Of a DNA stretch of 64,000 nt, positions 10,903-20,865 are shown piece by piece (position 1 is the stretch's first letter; each line of letters starts with the position of its first letter). The notes beneath the pieces are model-generated. The model ran no database searches, was not told the origin of the DNA, and saw only the letters and a program-made list of their open reading frames with translations. This stretch comes from Bacillus changyiensis (GTDB lineage: Bacteria; Bacillota; Bacilli; Bacillales; Bacillaceae). A program made the translations under genes and the position numbers. Where the stretch lies: contig NZ_JAQFWW010000001.1 of assembly GCF_027706145.1 (NCBI RefSeq), positions 744,001-808,000 on the forward strand, read 5' to 3'.

Positions 10903-11982
10903 CTAGATTTTTTGCTTTGTTTTATATACATAAGCCAAGATTTCAGCAACGGCCTTAAAAAATTCTTCTGGAACAGCTTGATCAATCTCAACCTGATCAT
11001 AGAGCGCTCTTGCCAGAGGTCTGTTTTCAACTGTCATCACATTATGCTCTTTGGCAATCTGCCTAATCTTCAAGGCCATCAAATCGACCCCTTTTGCCAG
11101 CACAAATGGTGCATCCATCTTGCTTTCATCATATTTAAGGGCGATCGCATAATGCGTCGGGTTTGTAATGATGACATCTGCTTTCGGAACTTCTTGCATC
11201 ATACGGCGCATCGCCATTTCTTTTTGCTTTTGTTTAATCTTTGATTTAATTAAAGGATCGCCCTCTGTTTTTTTGTATTCTTCTTTAATGTCCTGTTTTG
11301 ACATTCGAATGCTTTTTTCATAATCAAATTTTTGGTAAAGGTAATCAAGTGTCGCAAGAAATATCAGTACGACCGCTGCCGATACCCCCATTAAAAAGGT
11401 CAGCCAGCCAACAGATGATAAAACCTTACCAGGGGTTAAATGAGAAATTCTCATGATCTTATCAAAGTTCATCCATAAGACTGCAAATGTGACAGTACCA
11501 ACAAGCGCGATCTTCAAAATGGACTTCAAAAGTTCAACGATCGCTCTCATACTGTAAATTCGTTTAAACCCTTGAATCGGATCCAATTTTTTCAAATCCG
11601 CTTTGATCGCTTCAGGTGCAAATAAAAATCCCACTTGCATATAGTTACTTAAAACACCTGAGACAAGGGCTGCTAGTAAAATTGGTGCCATTAGCAATCC
11701 GCTTTCCAGAGCCAGATCACGAAACAATCCGGGAATGTTAGCTACCGTTATTTCCATTGTCAGTGATTCTTTAAAGAACCTTTCGATTAAACCGGTTAAG
11801 CGGTCTCTCATAAATGGTCCAATGAACAAAAATGATAGAAACACAACGAGAAGTGTGATTGCTGTGTTGATATCTGCGCTTTTGGCAACCTGCCCTTTTT
11901 TTCTCGTTTCTTGGCGTTTTTTCGGTGTTGCTTTTTCAGTTTTTTCACCTGCAAAAAATTGCAAGTCCAATGTGAGCTTCAT
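10903..11982 (-). CDS. flhB: Flagellar export switch protein FlhB
   Basis: A 359-residue FlhB with four membrane segments (about 35-210) and a cytoplasmic C-terminal domain containing the autocleavage motif NPTHYAIALKY. Cleavage between Asn and Pro lets the gate switch from rod/hook to filament export when FliK measures hook length. The N-terminal LDLQFFAGEKTEKATPKKR is typical. A second ATG 3 nt upstream exists; the chosen one overlaps the fliR stop as TGATG. The C-terminal domain has a paralogue in ylqH. Confidence 0.97.
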   Translation of the reverse strand: MKLTLDLQFFAGEKTEKATPKKRQETRKKGQVAKSADINTAITLLVVFLSFLFIGPFMRDRLTGLIERFFKESLTMEITVANIPGLFRDLALESGLLMAPILLAALVSGVLSNYMQVGFLFAPEAIKADLKKLDPIQGFKRIYSMRAIVELLKSILKIALVGTVTFAVLWMNFDKIMRISHLTPGKVLSSVGWLTFLMGVSAAVVLIFLATLDYLYQKFDYEKSIRMSKQDIKEEYKKTEGDPLIKSKIKQKQKEMAMRRMMQEVPKADVIITNPTHYAIALKYDESKMDAPFVLAKGVDLMALKIRQIAKEHNVMTVENRPLARALYDQVEIDQAVPEEFFKAVAEILAYVYKTKQKI

Positions 11983-12761
11983 CATGCCACCCCAAGTAAA
12001 CTTAATAAATCTCTCATTGTCCGAATGGCGAATTCAAATACGTTTTGCATCATGCTGAACATAACTGCCATACAGATGATGAGCATGATAAAGGTGACCG
12101 CGATTTTCAAAGGAAGACCGACAACGAACACATTCAGCTGCGGTACGGTTCTCGCGACAATTCCCAATGCTAAATCGACTAAAAACAAGCTTGCGACAAC
12201 AGGTGCTGACAATTGAAAAGCAGTAATGAACATCGAATTGAAACTTTTGGCAATAAAATCACCAAATTGTTCATTCCCAAATGAAAGCCCAAGATGGTCA
12301 ATCGGAATATATTGATAACTGTAAAAAATTCCATCAAGCAAAAGATGGTGGGCATTCAAGCTCAACATGAGTAGAAGAGCCATCGTGTGCAAAAACTGAC
12401 CGACCAGCGGACTTTGTGCCCCTGTCTGAGGGTCGATGACATTGGCCACAGCAAAACCCATCTGAAAATCAATGAAAGAACCAGCAATTTGGATAGCTGA
12501 AATCATCATATAAGCGATAAGTCCGAGTAGAAGCCCAACAAGCGCCTCCTTCATGATCAACAGCATGTACATGCCATCTACATCAAGATGTGGAGGGTTT
12601 TTAATCGTACTAAAACTGATAATTGCTAGAAAAAATGCAAAACCTATTTTATGAACGGCAGGAATTGTCCGATAAGAAAATAGAGGCACCGTTACATAAA
12701 AAGCTGTGATCCTCACAAACACTAGTAAGAAGGCTGGAAATAGTTCAATAATAGATAGCAT
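11982..12761 (-). CDS. fliR: Flagellar export apparatus protein FliR
   Basis: A 259-residue integral membrane protein with about six hydrophobic segments and the family stretch IDFQMGFAVANVIDPQTGAQ. With FliP and FliQ it forms the helical core of the export gate, nucleating rod assembly. It lies 7 nt after fliQ and overlaps flhB. Confidence 0.97.
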   Translation of the reverse strand: MLSIIELFPAFLLVFVRITAFYVTVPLFSYRTIPAVHKIGFAFFLAIISFSTIKNPPHLDVDGMYMLLIMKEALVGLLLGLIAYMMISAIQIAGSFIDFQMGFAVANVIDPQTGAQSPLVGQFLHTMALLLMLSLNAHHLLLDGIFYSYQYIPIDHLGLSFGNEQFGDFIAKSFNSMFITAFQLSAPVVASLFLVDLALGIVARTVPQLNVFVVGLPLKIAVTFIMLIICMAVMFSMMQNVFEFAIRTMRDLLSLLGVA

Positions 12762-12768
12762 TTTTCAA

Positions 12769-13038
12769 CTACCCTGCAAAACGATTTAAATTTGAGAACA
12801 GTTCAGTTGCAAAAGATAAAATTGTTGATAGCATCCATGGGCCAAAAATAACTAGCCCGACAAGCACAGCAACAATTTTAGGAATAAATGCAAGCGTCTG
12901 TTCCTGGATTTGAGTCGTTGCCTGAAAAACACTAACGATCAGTCCCACTAGTAAAGCGAGCGCCAATAAAGGTCCACTAATAAGCAGTGTGACATATACC
13001 GCCTTTTCAGCCATCGATATTACAAATTCTGAATTCAT
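12769..13038 (-). CDS. fliQ: Flagellar export apparatus protein FliQ
   Basis: An 89-residue protein with two membrane hairpins and the signature LVGLIVSVFQATTQIQEQTL. Four copies wrap the FliP/FliR core in known gates. It is located between fliP (15-nt gap) and fliR. Confidence 0.97.
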   Translation of the reverse strand: MNSEFVISMAEKAVYVTLLISGPLLALALLVGLIVSVFQATTQIQEQTLAFIPKIVAVLVGLVIFGPWMLSTILSFATELFSNLNRFAG

Positions 13039-13053
13039 GTTTGACCACCTACT

Positions 13054-13719
13054 CTAAAAGCTTTGCAGCAATGATTTAACAATTAAATACCAGCCGTCTA
13101 CAAGGACAAACAGCAAAATCTTAAACGGTAGTGAAATCATGACTGGGGGAAGCATCATCATCCCCATCGACATCAGAACACTGGCTACAACCATATCGAT
13201 GATCAAAAACGGAATAAAGATCATAAATCCCATTTGAAATGCTGTTTTCAATTCTGAGATGACAAACGCTGGAACCATTGTAGAAAGCGGGATATCCTTA
13301 ATGGACTCAGGCGTCTTCATCTTGGCGTAATTCATAAATAACGCTAAATCTTTCTGTCTCGTATGCTTACTCATAAACTCTTTGATCGGAACTTCAGCCT
13401 TTGTGTATGCCTCATCTATACTAATCTTGTTATTCATTAAAGGGGTCAACGCTTCTTTATTAATCTCAGAAAATGTCGGTCCCATAATGAAAAATGTTAA
13501 AAATAATGCGAGCCCAATCAGCACCTGGTTTGGTGGCATAGATTGCGTTGCTAAAGATGTCCTAACAAAAGACAAGACGATGACAACCCTTGTGAAAGCA
13601 GTCATCAAAATTAAAATCCCCGGTGCAACTGAAAACACTGTTAAAAGAAGGAGTAGCCGGACACTGGCACTCACATTTGCCGCATCACTTGAATTAAATA
13701 AATCGATAAACTCATTCAT
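13054..13719 (-). CDS. fliP: Flagellar export apparatus protein FliP
   Basis: A 221-residue FliP with the conserved blocks RVVIVLSFVRTSLATQ and FVISELKTAFQMGFMIFIPF and four membrane segments. Five copies form the export pore with FliR. The start MNEFIDLFNSS lies inside the end of fliO (8-nt overlap); a longer in-frame ATG at 13752 adds 11 charged residues lacking a signal-like character and was rejected. Confidence 0.96.
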   Translation of the reverse strand: MNEFIDLFNSSDAANVSASVRLLLLLTVFSVAPGILILMTAFTRVVIVLSFVRTSLATQSMPPNQVLIGLALFLTFFIMGPTFSEINKEALTPLMNNKISIDEAYTKAEVPIKEFMSKHTRQKDLALFMNYAKMKTPESIKDIPLSTMVPAFVISELKTAFQMGFMIFIPFLIIDMVVASVLMSMGMMMLPPVMISLPFKILLFVLVDGWYLIVKSLLQSF

Positions 13720-14398
13720 GTTGATTTCGGCCTTTCTTTTTGCCTTTTGCATGACTTTGTTTTAATTCTGAAAGCTGAGCTTTTAATGATTCAGCAAAAG
13801 TCGGTGTTCCACTTTGCTTTTGTCTTCCTGGAACTTTGACTTGCTCTACCCATTTCTGCCACTCTACCTTACTGTTTACAGCCGTTTCATGTTGAGTGAG
13901 AAGCTCATCACATTCTTGTTGATCTTCAATCTCTTTTAAAAGCTGGATATTGTCACCGACTCCGACAACCAGTACTCTCTTCCCTACTTTAATCAACTGT
14001 ACAGATTTGTTCTGTCCCAGTGATGTACCGCCAATGTTTTCAACAGATTGAAAAGGTTTCAACAGGCGGTTTCGTTTATTCATAAATTTGACCAAAGCGT
14101 AAATGAGAAAAATCACAAATAGTAAGGCGCCGATCATCTTGACAAAATCAAATATAGTAACGGAAGAAGACGGGGTTTCTGTTTCCGTCTCTTCCTTAAC
14201 AGACTGACTATTTTTTTTCTCCGTTTTCGTTTGTCCTTTTTCTTTTTCTTTGCCAGCATCTTTATTAAACAACTGATCAACTGTCTGGTTCTGGTTCCCA
14301 GATTCCTCCGCAAAAGCGGAAGAGACTGGGATCATGAGAAAAAGAAGCGCACAAATGCTGACGATGAAAATGAAAGGTTTCTTAAACAAGTTGAACAC
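13712..14398 (-). CDS. fliO: Flagellar protein FliO (FliZ)
   Basis: A 228-residue protein with an N-terminal signal-like segment (about 8-30, IFIVSICALLFLMIPVSSAFA), a low-complexity charged region, a second membrane segment (about 85-107) and a FliO domain (SVENIGGTSLGQNKSVQLIKVGKRVLVVGV). FliO assists FliP ring assembly. The signal-bearing, long form is typical of Bacillus. It lies 3 nt after cheY. Confidence 0.92.
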   Translation of the reverse strand: MFNLFKKPFIFIVSICALLFLMIPVSSAFAEESGNQNQTVDQLFNKDAGKEKEKGQTKTEKKNSQSVKEETETETPSSSVTIFDFVKMIGALLFVIFLIYALVKFMNKRNRLLKPFQSVENIGGTSLGQNKSVQLIKVGKRVLVVGVGDNIQLLKEIEDQQECDELLTQHETAVNSKVEWQKWVEQVKVPGRQKQSGTPTFAESLKAQLSELKQSHAKGKKKGRNQHE

Positions 14399-14401
14399 CC
14401 T

Positions 14402-14764
14402 TTAACTTAGTGTTTTATTGATTGCTTCCATTACACGGTCAGCTTGGAACGGCTTGACGATGAAGTCTTTCGCTCCAGCTTGGATAGCGTCAATAACCAT
14501 GGACTGCTGACCCATTGCAGAACACATAATGATTTTTGCTTGTGGATCAATCGCTTTGATTTCTTTCAGAGCAGTAATTCCGTCTTTTTCTGGCATTGTA
14601 ATATCCATTGTCACTAGATCAGGAGAATGCTCTTTATATTTTTCTACTGCCTGTGCTCCATCTTGAGCTTCAGCAACTACTTCAAACCCATTTTTCACCA
14701 AGATGTCTTTAATCATCATTCTCATAAAAGCTGCATCATCAACTATTAAAATTCTATAAGCCAT
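14402..14764 (-). CDS. cheY: Chemotaxis response regulator CheY
   Basis: A 120-residue stand-alone receiver: acidic pocket D9/D10, phosphoacceptor D54 (TMDITMPEKDG), and conserved K104 (IVKPF). CheA phosphorylates it; CheY-P binds FliM/FliY and in Bacillus promotes counter-clockwise rotation. The ATG at 14764 follows a GGAGAGG site; an in-frame ATG seven codons upstream was rejected. Confidence 0.98.
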   Translation of the reverse strand: MAYRILIVDDAAFMRMMIKDILVKNGFEVVAEAQDGAQAVEKYKEHSPDLVTMDITMPEKDGITALKEIKAIDPQAKIIMCSAMGQQSMVIDAIQAGAKDFIVKPFQADRVMEAINKTLS

Positions 14765-14792
14765 TTTTAACCTCTCCTTAATCAATCTGTTG

Positions 14793-15911
14793 TTATCTTA
14801 ATTTATTAATTCGTTCTGCTTGACTCAAAATATCTGTTACTCTAACACCGAAGTTTTCATCAATCACGACAACTTCTCCTTTTGCAACTATCCGTTGGTT
14901 CACAAGGATTTCAACAGGCTCACCCGCTAATTTGTCAAGCTCAATGATACTGCCGGTTGACAACTCAAGAACTTCTTTGACACTGCGGTTTGTCCGACCC
15001 AACTCGACCGTCACAGATAAAGGAATATCCATCAACATGCCAAGGTTATGATGATGAGACTGAGCTTGAGGCTGATTATCGAATGAGACAAACTCAGCTG
15101 GTGCCACTTGAACCGGTGTCGCTTGCTGTTTTGGTGTTGGATTTGGTTTCGGACTTGCAGCAGGCGCGACAGGTGCAGCAGCCGGTGCCGGTGTTTCCGG
15201 AGCGACCGCTGGTTCTTCAGCCGGTGCTGGTGTTTCTTCATTTCCATGATCCATTAATTCGTTGATCAAATCTTTCGCAAATGTCAGCGGATAAAGCTGC
15301 ATAATATGAGAGTCAATTAATTCTCCTACTTTTATTCTGAAGGATACTTTGACAAGTGGATCTTCCTTGGGAATTTGGTCTGTTCCTTCCCCTTCACTCA
15401 TATCTAGTAGATCAACTTCTGGCGGTGAAATATCAACCTTTTTGCTAAAGACGGTCGACATTGATGTTGCCGCTGATCCCATCATTTGGTTCATCGCTTC
15501 TTGAACGGCACTTAAATGAATTTCGCTTAAGGACGGATCAGCATTTGTTCCGTCTCCACCCATCATCAAGTCAGCGATGATCGCAGCATCACTTTGTTCG
15601 ATGACAAGCAGGTTGTTTCCTAAAAAGCCTTCTGTATAACTCACACCGATTGAAACATATGGGCGAGGAAATTCATTAATCAACTGACTCTTATTAATCA
15701 CTGAAACAGTTGGTGTTGTAATATCAACTTTTTGATTTAACAAAGTGGACAAAGCTGTCGCAGAGCTCCCAAAGGAAATATTTCCGATTTCCCCGATTGC
15801 ATCTTGCTCTATCGGGGATAAGCTTGACTCTGGCTGTTCTTGATTATTGTCATCGCCACCTTTAAGTAGCGCATCAATTTCATCCTGTGATAACCTGCTG
15901 TTATTCTCCAT
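14793..15911 (-). CDS. fliY: Flagellar switch protein and CheY-P phosphatase FliY
   Basis: A 372-residue fusion-type switch protein: an N-terminal CheY-P binding peptide (RLSQDEIDALLKGG), a CheC-like phosphatase region (IGEIGNISFGSSA and AVQEAMNQMMGSA), an Ala/Pro/Gln-rich linker (about 225-275), and a C-terminal FliN domain (SVTVELGRTNRSVKEVLELSTG). It forms the lower C-ring with FliM and removes phosphate from CheY-P. The ATG overlaps the end of fliM. Confidence 0.97.
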   Translation of the reverse strand: MENNSRLSQDEIDALLKGGDDNNQEQPESSLSPIEQDAIGEIGNISFGSSATALSTLLNQKVDITTPTVSVINKSQLINEFPRPYVSIGVSYTEGFLGNNLLVIEQSDAAIIADLMMGGDGTNADPSLSEIHLSAVQEAMNQMMGSAATSMSTVFSKKVDISPPEVDLLDMSEGEGTDQIPKEDPLVKVSFRIKVGELIDSHIMQLYPLTFAKDLINELMDHGNEETPAPAEEPAVAPETPAPAAAPVAPAASPKPNPTPKQQATPVQVAPAEFVSFDNQPQAQSHHHNLGMLMDIPLSVTVELGRTNRSVKEVLELSTGSIIELDKLAGEPVEILVNQRIVAKGEVVVIDENFGVRVTDILSQAERINKLR

Positions 15912-16899
15912 CTTCTTCACCTCTTATGTCGTGTTCTAGAATTTGAATCGCTGTTTTCCGATTCATTCGGCCGGCTTGTCCTAGAAATTTCGGTTTATCT
16001 CCGACCAAAACAGTAAGAGGTTCTGCTACTGATTTGTCCAAAGTGATACAATCGCCAATTTCTAAATGTAAAAACTCTTCAATCGTTAATTCTGATGTTC
16101 CGAGTTCTACAACAATTGGAATTCGTGCCGTCATAATCCGCTTTTCTAGCGACTTTGTTTCCTCTGGTTTTGCTTCAATTCTGTCAGACTGCATCCAGTA
16201 ATGGACAGAAAGTTTAGGGATAATCGGCTCGAGAACGACATGCGGAATACAAAGATTAATGACGCCGCTAATATCTCCTATTTGTGTGTTCAATGAAATG
16301 ACGACAACTGTCTCATTAGGTGAAACCATTTGCACAAACTGCGGATTGATTTCAAAATCGGTCATTTCCGGCTCAATTTCGGTGATCGATTCCCAAGCTT
16401 CTTTGTAATTCGCGAGACAGTTTTCAAATAGATTGGCCATGATTTTTGTCTCAATTTCTGTCATGTTCTCGATCTTATTATGACTTGATCCAATTCCGCC
16501 CATGACCCGGTCCATCATTGTATAGGCAATCGTAGGATTGATCTCCATCATGATCTTCCCTTCAAGCGGATGAACCTCAAAGAGATTGAGAATAGTCATA
16601 TTTGGAATCGATCTAATAAATTCCTCGTACGGGACTTGATCAACTGAGCTGACTGAGATCTGAATATAAGTTCTCAACTGCGCAGAGAAATAGGTCGTTA
16701 AGTGACGCGCGAAATTATCATGAATTCTCGTTAAACTGCGGATCTGATCTTTTGAAAAGCGGAGCGCCCGTTTAAAATCATAGACTTTTACCTTTTTTTC
16801 GGTCTCCTCTTTTTTCAGTTCATCAGCATCCATTTCTCCGGTCGATATCGCCGAAAGTAATGCATCAATTTCATTTTGGGAGAGTACTTCTCCTGCCAT
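15901..16899 (-). CDS. fliM: Flagellar motor switch protein FliM
   Basis: A 332-residue FliM: N-terminal CheY-P binding motif LSQNEIDALLSAI, the CheC-like middle domain (RIHDNFARHLTTYFSAQL), and a C-terminal SpoA/FliN-like domain (VVELGTSELTIEEFLHLEIGD). It sits in the C-ring between FliG and FliY. The start has an AGGTG site and a 37-nt gap from fliL. Confidence 0.98.
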   Translation of the reverse strand: MAGEVLSQNEIDALLSAISTGEMDADELKKEETEKKVKVYDFKRALRFSKDQIRSLTRIHDNFARHLTTYFSAQLRTYIQISVSSVDQVPYEEFIRSIPNMTILNLFEVHPLEGKIMMEINPTIAYTMMDRVMGGIGSSHNKIENMTEIETKIMANLFENCLANYKEAWESITEIEPEMTDFEINPQFVQMVSPNETVVVISLNTQIGDISGVINLCIPHVVLEPIIPKLSVHYWMQSDRIEAKPEETKSLEKRIMTARIPIVVELGTSELTIEEFLHLEIGDCITLDKSVAEPLTVLVGDKPKFLGQAGRMNRKTAIQILEHDIRGEEDGE

Positions 16900-16936
16900 C
16901 TATTTTCTCACCTCCGTTATTCTATCGAATCCTTTC

Positions 16937-17365
16937 CTACTGGCTATTAAAGGAGGTAAGGTAGACTTCTTTTACTTTGCCCTCTTTCATGTAGTTCGAG
17001 TTCAGTTTTTCTTTTAATGCTTCTCTGAATTTATCTTTTCCTTTGGTACCACTAATATCCTCAGCAGTGGTATTGGCTAAAATAGAAATCACTGTATCTT
17101 TAATTTGAAAATCACGTTTTTCAAGCTCTTCTTTCGCTTCTGGCGAATCTGTTTCTAGTTTGAGTGATAAACGAACGACATTGTCTGATTTTAAGTTCGT
17201 AGTGATTTCTTGTATTTCAACAACGGATTCCAAGACTTCATCAATAGATCGTTCCTTGTTTCCATCTTCACTTGCGTTTCCTTTTAACATAAAAATAATG
17301 ACTGCTCCCAGTACAATGATGAGCAAAACAATAAACAGCATAATACCTAGAAGTTTTTTATTCAT
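16937..17365 (-). CDS. fliL: Flagellar basal body-associated protein FliL
   Basis: A 142-residue single-pass membrane protein (segment about 5-27) with a periplasm-facing FliL domain ([34 protein letters not shown]). FliL associates with the stator and influences its engagement. The start overlaps the swrD stop by 4 nt. Confidence 0.95.
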   Translation of the reverse strand: MNKKLLGIMLFIVLLIIVLGAVIIFMLKGNASEDGNKERSIDEVLESVVEIQEITTNLKSDNVVRLSLKLETDSPEAKEELEKRDFQIKDTVISILANTTAEDISGTKGKDKFREALKEKLNSNYMKEGKVKEVYLTSFNSQ

Positions 17366-17577
17366 TCAGACTCCTCAATTCTCTGGTCACAAGAAATAAT
17401 TTGAATTTTTTTATAAAATGCTACAATTCGTTCCACAACAGCATCTTCATTTTCCTTGACAACGAACTTTTTACCGTTTGACAGTGTAATTGTTGTGTCG
17501 GGAAAACATTCAATTTGTTCAATGAATATCGCATTCAGAGTAAATGGCTGTCCGTTTAAACGCGTTACTTTAATCAC
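17362..17577 (-). CDS. swrD: Swarming motility protein SwrD (FlbD family, YlzI)
   Basis: A 71-residue FlbD-family protein, [20 protein letters not shown] followed by the conserved [15 protein letters not shown]. In B. subtilis SwrD raises flagellar motor power and is needed for swarming. It is translationally coupled to fliL and 11 nt after flgE. Confidence 0.93.
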   Translation of the reverse strand: MIKVTRLNGQPFTLNAIFIEQIECFPDTTITLSNGKKFVVKENEDAVVERIVAFYKKIQIISCDQRIEESE

Positions 17578-17588
17578 TGTTTATACCC

Positions 17589-18380
17589 CTATCGTTTCAG
17601 ATTGACGAGTTCCTGAAGGATTTCATCAGAGGTTGTAATGATTTTTGCATTAGACTGGAAACCACGCTGTGCGATAATCATGTCAGAAAATTCTTCGGAA
17701 AGGTCAACGTTTGACATTTCTAGTGCACCAGTTTGTAATACACCTGATGAGCCGCCTCCTGGCGCAACAACTTGCTCTGCTCCAGAACTTAATGATTCAC
17801 GGTAAAGGTTGTCACCTTTCTTCTCCAACCCGCCTGTATTGCTGAAAGTCGCAAGGGAAATTTGTCCAGCGGTCACATTGTTGTTTGTTGCATCAACATA
17901 TGTCACTGTACCATCAGGTCCAATCTTTACACTTTGTGCTGTGTTCGGAATATTGATTTTACCGTTGGCAGCAGTTAAAACGAACAGCCCGTCTCCATTG
18001 ACTAAGTCGCCAATATCTGATAAATAAAAGCTTCCAGCACGTGTATAGTAAGTTTCAGTACCTGAGCCAACTCGGAAGTAGCCGTCTCCAGCAATCGCAA
18101 TGTCTAAATCTCTGCCCGTTGTTGAAGGTGCTGCATTGGTGTGAATCACATCAATCGTTCCCAGTGTTGAACCAAGTCCGATTTGTTTACCATTTACTGA
18201 TCCTCTGTCAGCAGTTGTAGCAGCTGCACCTGCAATCTGTTGACTGACAATATCTTTAAAAGTCACTCTGCTTTTCTTATAACCAGCAGTATTGACGTTT
18301 GAAATATTGTTTGCAATGACATCTAGCTTAGTCTGAAAGTTTTTCATTCCGCTAATTCCTGAGTATAGTGAACGTAACAT
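17589..18380 (-). CDS. flgE: Flagellar hook protein FlgE (older annotations FlgG)
   Basis: A 263-residue hook/rod-family protein: N-terminal rod-hook motif NNISNVNTAGYKKSRVTF, a short central domain, and the C-terminal motif MSNVDLSEEFSDMIIAQRGFQSNAK. It is short for a hook protein but matches the Bacillus hook, which was first annotated as FlgG. It follows flgD, the hook cap, consistent with hook function. Confidence 0.93.
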   Translation of the reverse strand: MLRSLYSGISGMKNFQTKLDVIANNISNVNTAGYKKSRVTFKDIVSQQIAGAAATTADRGSVNGKQIGLGSTLGTIDVIHTNAAPSTTGRDLDIAIAGDGYFRVGSGTETYYTRAGSFYLSDIGDLVNGDGLFVLTAANGKINIPNTAQSVKIGPDGTVTYVDATNNNVTAGQISLATFSNTGGLEKKGDNLYRESLSSGAEQVVAPGGGSSGVLQTGALEMSNVDLSEEFSDMIIAQRGFQSNAKIITTSDEILQELVNLKR

Positions 18381-18408
18381 TAATGAATTCCTCCCTAAAT
18401 TTCTCTTC

Positions 18409-18873
18409 TTATTTCTGATCAGCTGTACTTACTGCCGTTACATCCCACGGATTCACTTTTGTTCCATCATCAAGAACGAGCAAGTAGTGACCATCTGAAC
18501 TTTTTACTGATTTGACAAGTGCGGTTTTTTCGCTATGATCATCAGCTGAGTAAGTGACTTGTTTACCAATCCAACCAACATACATTGACATTGGATCTTG
18601 TAGACCAACAAAGGTCGACATCGTTTTATTTAAATTTGTTAATTGTTCCATACTTGAAAAGGTCGCCATTTGTGCAATGAACTCGCGGTCTTCCATCGGT
18701 TTTAATGGATCTTGATGTTGCAATTGTTTCATTAACAATTTCAGAAAATCATCTTTTCCCAAATTAGATCCGCTCTTCTCCGTCTTTTGCTTATCTGACA
18801 AATAGTAAGACGTTGTTGAACTTGTCTGCGTACTTGGAGTTTGTGTTCTTGCACCGATCGAAGTTTCAGCCAT
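18409..18873 (-). CDS. flgD: Hook cap / scaffolding protein FlgD
   Basis: A 154-residue FlgD with the signature [31 protein letters not shown] (split over about 40-71) and a short C-terminal domain; the N-terminal 35 residues are Ser/Thr/Gln-rich. It caps the growing hook so FlgE subunits polymerise. Its start overlaps the fliK stop by one base. Confidence 0.95.
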   Translation of the reverse strand: MAETSIGARTQTPSTQTSSTTSYYLSDKQKTEKSGSNLGKDDFLKLLMKQLQHQDPLKPMEDREFIAQMATFSSMEQLTNLNKTMSTFVGLQDPMSMYVGWIGKQVTYSADDHSEKTALVKSVKSSDGHYLLVLDDGTKVNPWDVTAVSTADQK

Positions 18874-20243
18874 TAACTTTCCTCCTCTGTATCCTGCAGT
18901 CGAGTCTCGATCAGTTCATCTAAAAACTCACGGAAATCTTCATTTTCCTGGTGGTGTGGCTGATCGTGTTTTGGCTGCTGTTGATTTTTTTGCTGATCTG
19001 CAAACTGACCAAACGGCTGATCACCGTTTTGATGTGATACACTAAAACGATCGATTTGCACAGACATATTTGGCAGTGCCTGTTTGAGTTGTGACAAATT
19101 ATGTTCTAATAGCTCTTTTGCCGACTCAGTCGAGGCAATGATTTTGCTTGAGAACATCCCATGCTGTTTGACCAATTTAATCGTAATAAACCCGAGGTTC
19201 TCAGGATTCAAACGAATCGTAAAACTGCCTGTTGATTTACCAAACGGTGTAAACTTCATTTGTTTCCAAGAACCTAGAATTTGATCTGTTAAGTCTTTTT
19301 GCGGAGCAGCTGGCACTTCCGACGTCAACTTTAGCCCTTGAAGGAGAGTGTCTCCAGTTCGTTGTTGCTGAATCATCCCTAGGGAATGAATCGGCTCTGA
19401 TTTTCTCTCCACCTGAATCTCTTTGCCTTTAAAAAGTAATGAAAATGGTGTATCTGTTACTAAAACATCCGATTTGTTGCTCATCAGGAAAGCTTTAAGC
19501 TGACTTTCAACCATTTTCCACTCTTTCTGACCTGGCTGAGAGCTGTCTTCCATCATTTGCTCAATTAAGCTTTTCAAGCTTTTCAACTCGGCATTTGACA
19601 TGGACAGCAACTGTGATTGATTCGGGTCTTTCGTAAAGAGCTGACGTTTTAATTCATTTGCCAATGGTTCTGAACCTGTTTTAACCAACATCGAAAGAAA
19701 CTCCGGCGCTTGTTCGTATAGTTCAGCAATTTGAGACGATTTTTGAGTCGACTGATTTTCTTGCATGATGGCAAACAACAGGTGTTGCAGCTGACTGAGC
19801 GTCGCAACGTCAGGCAGTTTCAGATCATCTGTTTCCATGTCTTCATCAGTGAGTACCTCTTCAGAATCGGCAATCGCACTGTTCGCACTCGTTTCAGTGT
19901 CAGACTCTAGCAACATTTTGATCTTGCTTAAAAGCTGATCAACCAGTGAGAGTGTTTCAGGTGTAGCACTTGAGTTTTCAAGTGCTTGAAGAGCATTCAA
20001 ATTTTCTTCAGTTAAAGGATTGCTCCCCTTACCAGCAAGCCAATTTTCAAGTTCTTTTATCAGCTGATTCATTTGATTGTCTCCACCTGAATCTTCTCCA
20101 CTTTTTTCACGAAAAGAAACCAAGCTGTTTTCTTTTTGAAGTACATCCTGAAAGACGGTGCCAGGGGTTGTCCCGCTTGTCTTTGTTGAAACTGTTCCCA
20201 GCGATGGTTTAGCCCCAAAAGAGATCGTGTCAAGAAGTCGCAA
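18873..20243 (-). CDS. fliK: Flagellar hook-length control protein FliK
   Basis: A 456-residue, Gln/Ser/Leu-rich ruler protein with a low-complexity N-terminal two-thirds and a C-terminal Flg_hook domain (about 330-420, [20 protein letters not shown]), ending in a Gln/His-rich tail. It measures hook length and triggers FlhB switching. I place the start at a TTG (20243) one base after the ylxF stop, preceded by a G7 tract at 6-nt spacing; the longer frame runs back inside ylxF and is probably not translated. Confidence 0.88.
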   Translation of the reverse strand: MRLLDTISFGAKPSLGTVSTKTSGTTPGTVFQDVLQKENSLVSFREKSGEDSGGDNQMNQLIKELENWLAGKGSNPLTEENLNALQALENSSATPETLSLVDQLLSKIKMLLESDTETSANSAIADSEEVLTDEDMETDDLKLPDVATLSQLQHLLFAIMQENQSTQKSSQIAELYEQAPEFLSMLVKTGSEPLANELKRQLFTKDPNQSQLLSMSNAELKSLKSLIEQMMEDSSQPGQKEWKMVESQLKAFLMSNKSDVLVTDTPFSLLFKGKEIQVERKSEPIHSLGMIQQQRTGDTLLQGLKLTSEVPAAPQKDLTDQILGSWKQMKFTPFGKSTGSFTIRLNPENLGFITIKLVKQHGMFSSKIIASTESAKELLEHNLSQLKQALPNMSVQIDRFSVSHQNGDQPFGQFADQQKNQQQPKHDQPHHQENEDFREFLDELIETRLQDTEEES

Positions 20244-20244
20244 G

Positions 20245-20856
20245 CTATTCCCCCCCTTCAGGTTTTTCTTCAGGCTTCTCTTCAAGTTTTGCAAGCTTTT
20301 CTGTAAAGATAGCCGCTTTTTCAGGAGGCATTTTCGAAAGGATCTCTGCCACTTTCTTTTTGTTTAAGGCGTTTAAGATTTTTTCTGCCTCTTGCTCGTT
20401 TAGTTCACTTAAAATCTTGGCAGATTTGTTACTTGGCATACTTTGATAAATTTTAACGATTTTACTGCCCTTTTCTGCCTCTTTGGTCTTGTCTTTTTCA
20501 CTATCTTGTTCTTCTGTTTTCTTTAATGAGTTGATTTGTTGTTTGAGTGTTTTAATTTCTTCATTACTCGTTTTCAAGTCACTTGTGAGCGTTTCGATCT
20601 CACTTTTTTGTTCATCAATTGTTTTTTGTAGCTTTTCCGCTTTGTTGTCTTGCTGATGAGCTGTGCTATCTTTCCCTTGATTTTGATCACTGTCTTGGAC
20701 AAACTCTTTAACAACAGGGATTTTAGAAGCAACATCTTGAACCTGAATACCTAAAAGCCACATCACGACGAATCCTGCAACCCCTATGAATAGGAGGGGA
20801 GTGACAATCAACAACAAAAATTTGAGAAATTTACTAGGTTTTTTTTCTTCAGCCAT
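20245..20856 (-). CDS. ylxF: MotE-like flagellar protein YlxF
   Basis: A 203-residue protein: short cytoplasmic tail, membrane segment (about 11-34), coiled coil (about 70-115, KLQKTIDEQKSEIETLTSDL), and a C-terminal MgtE-N-like helical domain (KIYQSMPSNKSAKILSELNE). The MotE family acts at the flagellar stator or export interface; its precise role in Bacillus is not settled. It sits between fliJ and fliK. Confidence 0.85.
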   Translation of the reverse strand: MAEEKKPSKFLKFLLLIVTPLLFIGVAGFVVMWLLGIQVQDVASKIPVVKEFVQDSDQNQGKDSTAHQQDNKAEKLQKTIDEQKSEIETLTSDLKTSNEEIKTLKQQINSLKKTEEQDSEKDKTKEAEKGSKIVKIYQSMPSNKSAKILSELNEQEAEKILNALNKKKVAEILSKMPPEKAAIFTEKLAKLEEKPEEKPEGGE

Positions 20857-20865
20857 TTTGTTCTC

